From NCBI RefSeq assembly GCF_005886145.1, contig NZ_CP040504.1, forward strand, positions 1,798,001-1,862,000: a stretch of DNA of 64,000 nucleotides, written 5' to 3'. The notes under the pieces were generated by a model. It made no database searches. It was not told the DNA's origin and saw only the letters and a list, made by a program, of their open reading frames with translations. This DNA is from Neisseria sp. oral taxon 014 str. F0314 (GTDB lineage Bacteria; Pseudomonadota; Gammaproteobacteria; Burkholderiales; Neisseriaceae). Both the position numbers and the translations under genes were made by a program. Positions 63,332-64,000 of this stretch are shown in pieces. Positions within the stretch are counted from its first letter, which is position 1; every line of letters starts with the position of its first letter.

Positions 63332-64000
63332 ATGCAGTTCTCGGCATTCGGCGAAAAATTCACGCAACTCAGCGGCATCCTGCAACTTATGGACGACCTC
63401 GGCGACGCGCTCAAAAGCGACAAGCCCGTCAACATGCTCGGCGGCGGCAATCCGGCGCGAATCGCCGAAGTCAACGCCGTGTTCGCCGATGTATTTTCCA
63501 AACTGGCGGCAGAACACGCTGTTGAGAACATCGGCAACTACTCCAATCCCCAAGGCGATGCCGCGCTGATTGACGCGTTGACCGCCTTCCTCAACCGCGA
63601 ATACGGCTGGCATCTGACCGCCGACAATATCGCGCTGACCAACGGTTCGCAGAACGCGTTTTTCTATCTTTTCAACCTTTTCGGCGGCAAATTCAACGTT
63701 TCAGACGGCCTTTCCGTAGAGAAAGCCATCCTGCTGCCGCTCGCGCCCGAATATATCGGCTATGCCGACGTACACGTCGAAGGGCAGCACTTCGTTTCCG
63801 TCAAACCGAAAATCGAAGCTGTCGCACACGAAGGCGAAGCAGGTTTCTTCAAATACCGTGTGGACTTTGACGCGCTGGAAAGCCTGCCAGAGCTGAAAGA
63901 AGGCAAAATCGGCGCGATTTGCTGTTCGCGCCCGACCAACCCGACCGGCAACGTGCTGACCGACGGCGAAATGGCGCAGCTGGACGCTTTGGCGCAAGAA
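63332..64000 (+). CDS. avtA: Valine-pyruvate aminotransferase, cut by the window end
   Basis: Class I PLP-dependent transaminase; the first 223 codons are present and the frame is open to the last base. It starts MQFSAFGEKFTQLSGILQLM with GGAGG 5 bases upstream of the ATG. MLGGGNPARI (about 35-44), NGSQNAFFYLFN (about 104-115) and CSRPTNPTGNVL (about 199-210) are typical of AvtA, which makes valine or alanine by transamination. A DUS inside encodes NVSDGLS. The PLP lysine lies beyond the window. Confidence 0.92.
   Translation, partial: MQFSAFGEKFTQLSGILQLMDDLGDALKSDKPVNMLGGGNPARIAEVNAVFADVFSKLAAEHAVENIGNYSNPQGDAALIDALTAFLNREYGWHLTADNIALTNGSQNAFFYLFNLFGGKFNVSDGLSVEKAILLPLAPEYIGYADVHVEGQHFVSVKPKIEAVAHEGEAGFFKYRVDFDALESLPELKEGKIGAICCSRPTNPTGNVLTDGEMAQLDALAQE

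Overview
The window is chromosomal DNA of a Neisseria species. The 10-12 base DNA uptake sequence (DUS, GCCGTCTGAA) occurs dozens of times, often as inverted pairs after genes. dRS3-flanked repeats, the maltose phosphorylase cluster, a complete type II-C CRISPR-Cas9 locus and the gene families all fit that genus. The usual DUS form here is AGGCCGTCTGAA (AG dialect) rather than the ATGCCGTCTGAA of meningococcus and gonococcus, so a commensal such as the subflava/flavescens-type group is more likely. The species cannot be fixed from this window.

Layout. 0-7 kb: an Mrp/ApbC iron-sulfur carrier, then a maltose-use operon (MFS sugar importer, galM, mapA, pgmB). 7-9.4 kb: a LysR regulator divergent from lrgA-lrgB. 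9.4-13.3 kb: a repeat-rich mosaic with an MscS channel, a YetF-like protein, a duplicated 3' end of polA, and an AT-rich two-gene unit (HATPase plus STAS-like protein) lying between the polA remnant and intact polA. 13.3-20 kb: polA, a GT39-type membrane protein, rpmE and cysS. 20-22 kb: a restriction island with a DpnI-type methyl-directed nuclease (drg), a methyltransferase remnant and a second nuclease-like gene. 22-33 kb: obgE, a TlpA-like thioredoxin, a thioesterase, a nitroreductase, the mla lipid-transport genes (with an unrelated membrane protein between mlaF and mlaE), hslO and ubiB. 33-38 kb: an NlpC/P60 peptidase, a small unknown gene, argJ and a CLC transporter.

38.2-49.8 kb is a single gene of 3852 codons for a giant trimeric autotransporter adhesin. 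It contains exact DUS 12-mers in its repeated coding motif TSDGL and internal blocks duplicated almost exactly. 50-56.5 kb: a lipoprotein, rsfS, nadD, a beta-carbonic anhydrase, a Nudix hydrolase, an ABC ATPase, the lysozyme-inhibitor/adhesin gene acp and a two-domain ABC permease.

56.5-63.2 kb is a type II-C CRISPR-Cas locus. The array has 27 repeats of 36 bp, every spacer is 30 bp, and a degenerate repeat lies at the cas-distal end. It is transcribed towards the converging cas9-cas1-cas2 operon, and a tracrRNA gene is divergent from cas9. The tracrRNA has an extra hairpin and a different upper stem compared with the meningococcal tracrRNA as I remember it. Cas9 is NmeCas9-like, with a 7-residue insertion and a conserved PAM-reading motif. 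The DUS copies inside the cas genes have a different dialect (GTCGTCTGAA), which suggests the locus came from another Neisseria group. Several spacer pairs hit the same or homologous sites, and one spacer encodes a Zot-like Walker A motif. The window ends inside avtA.
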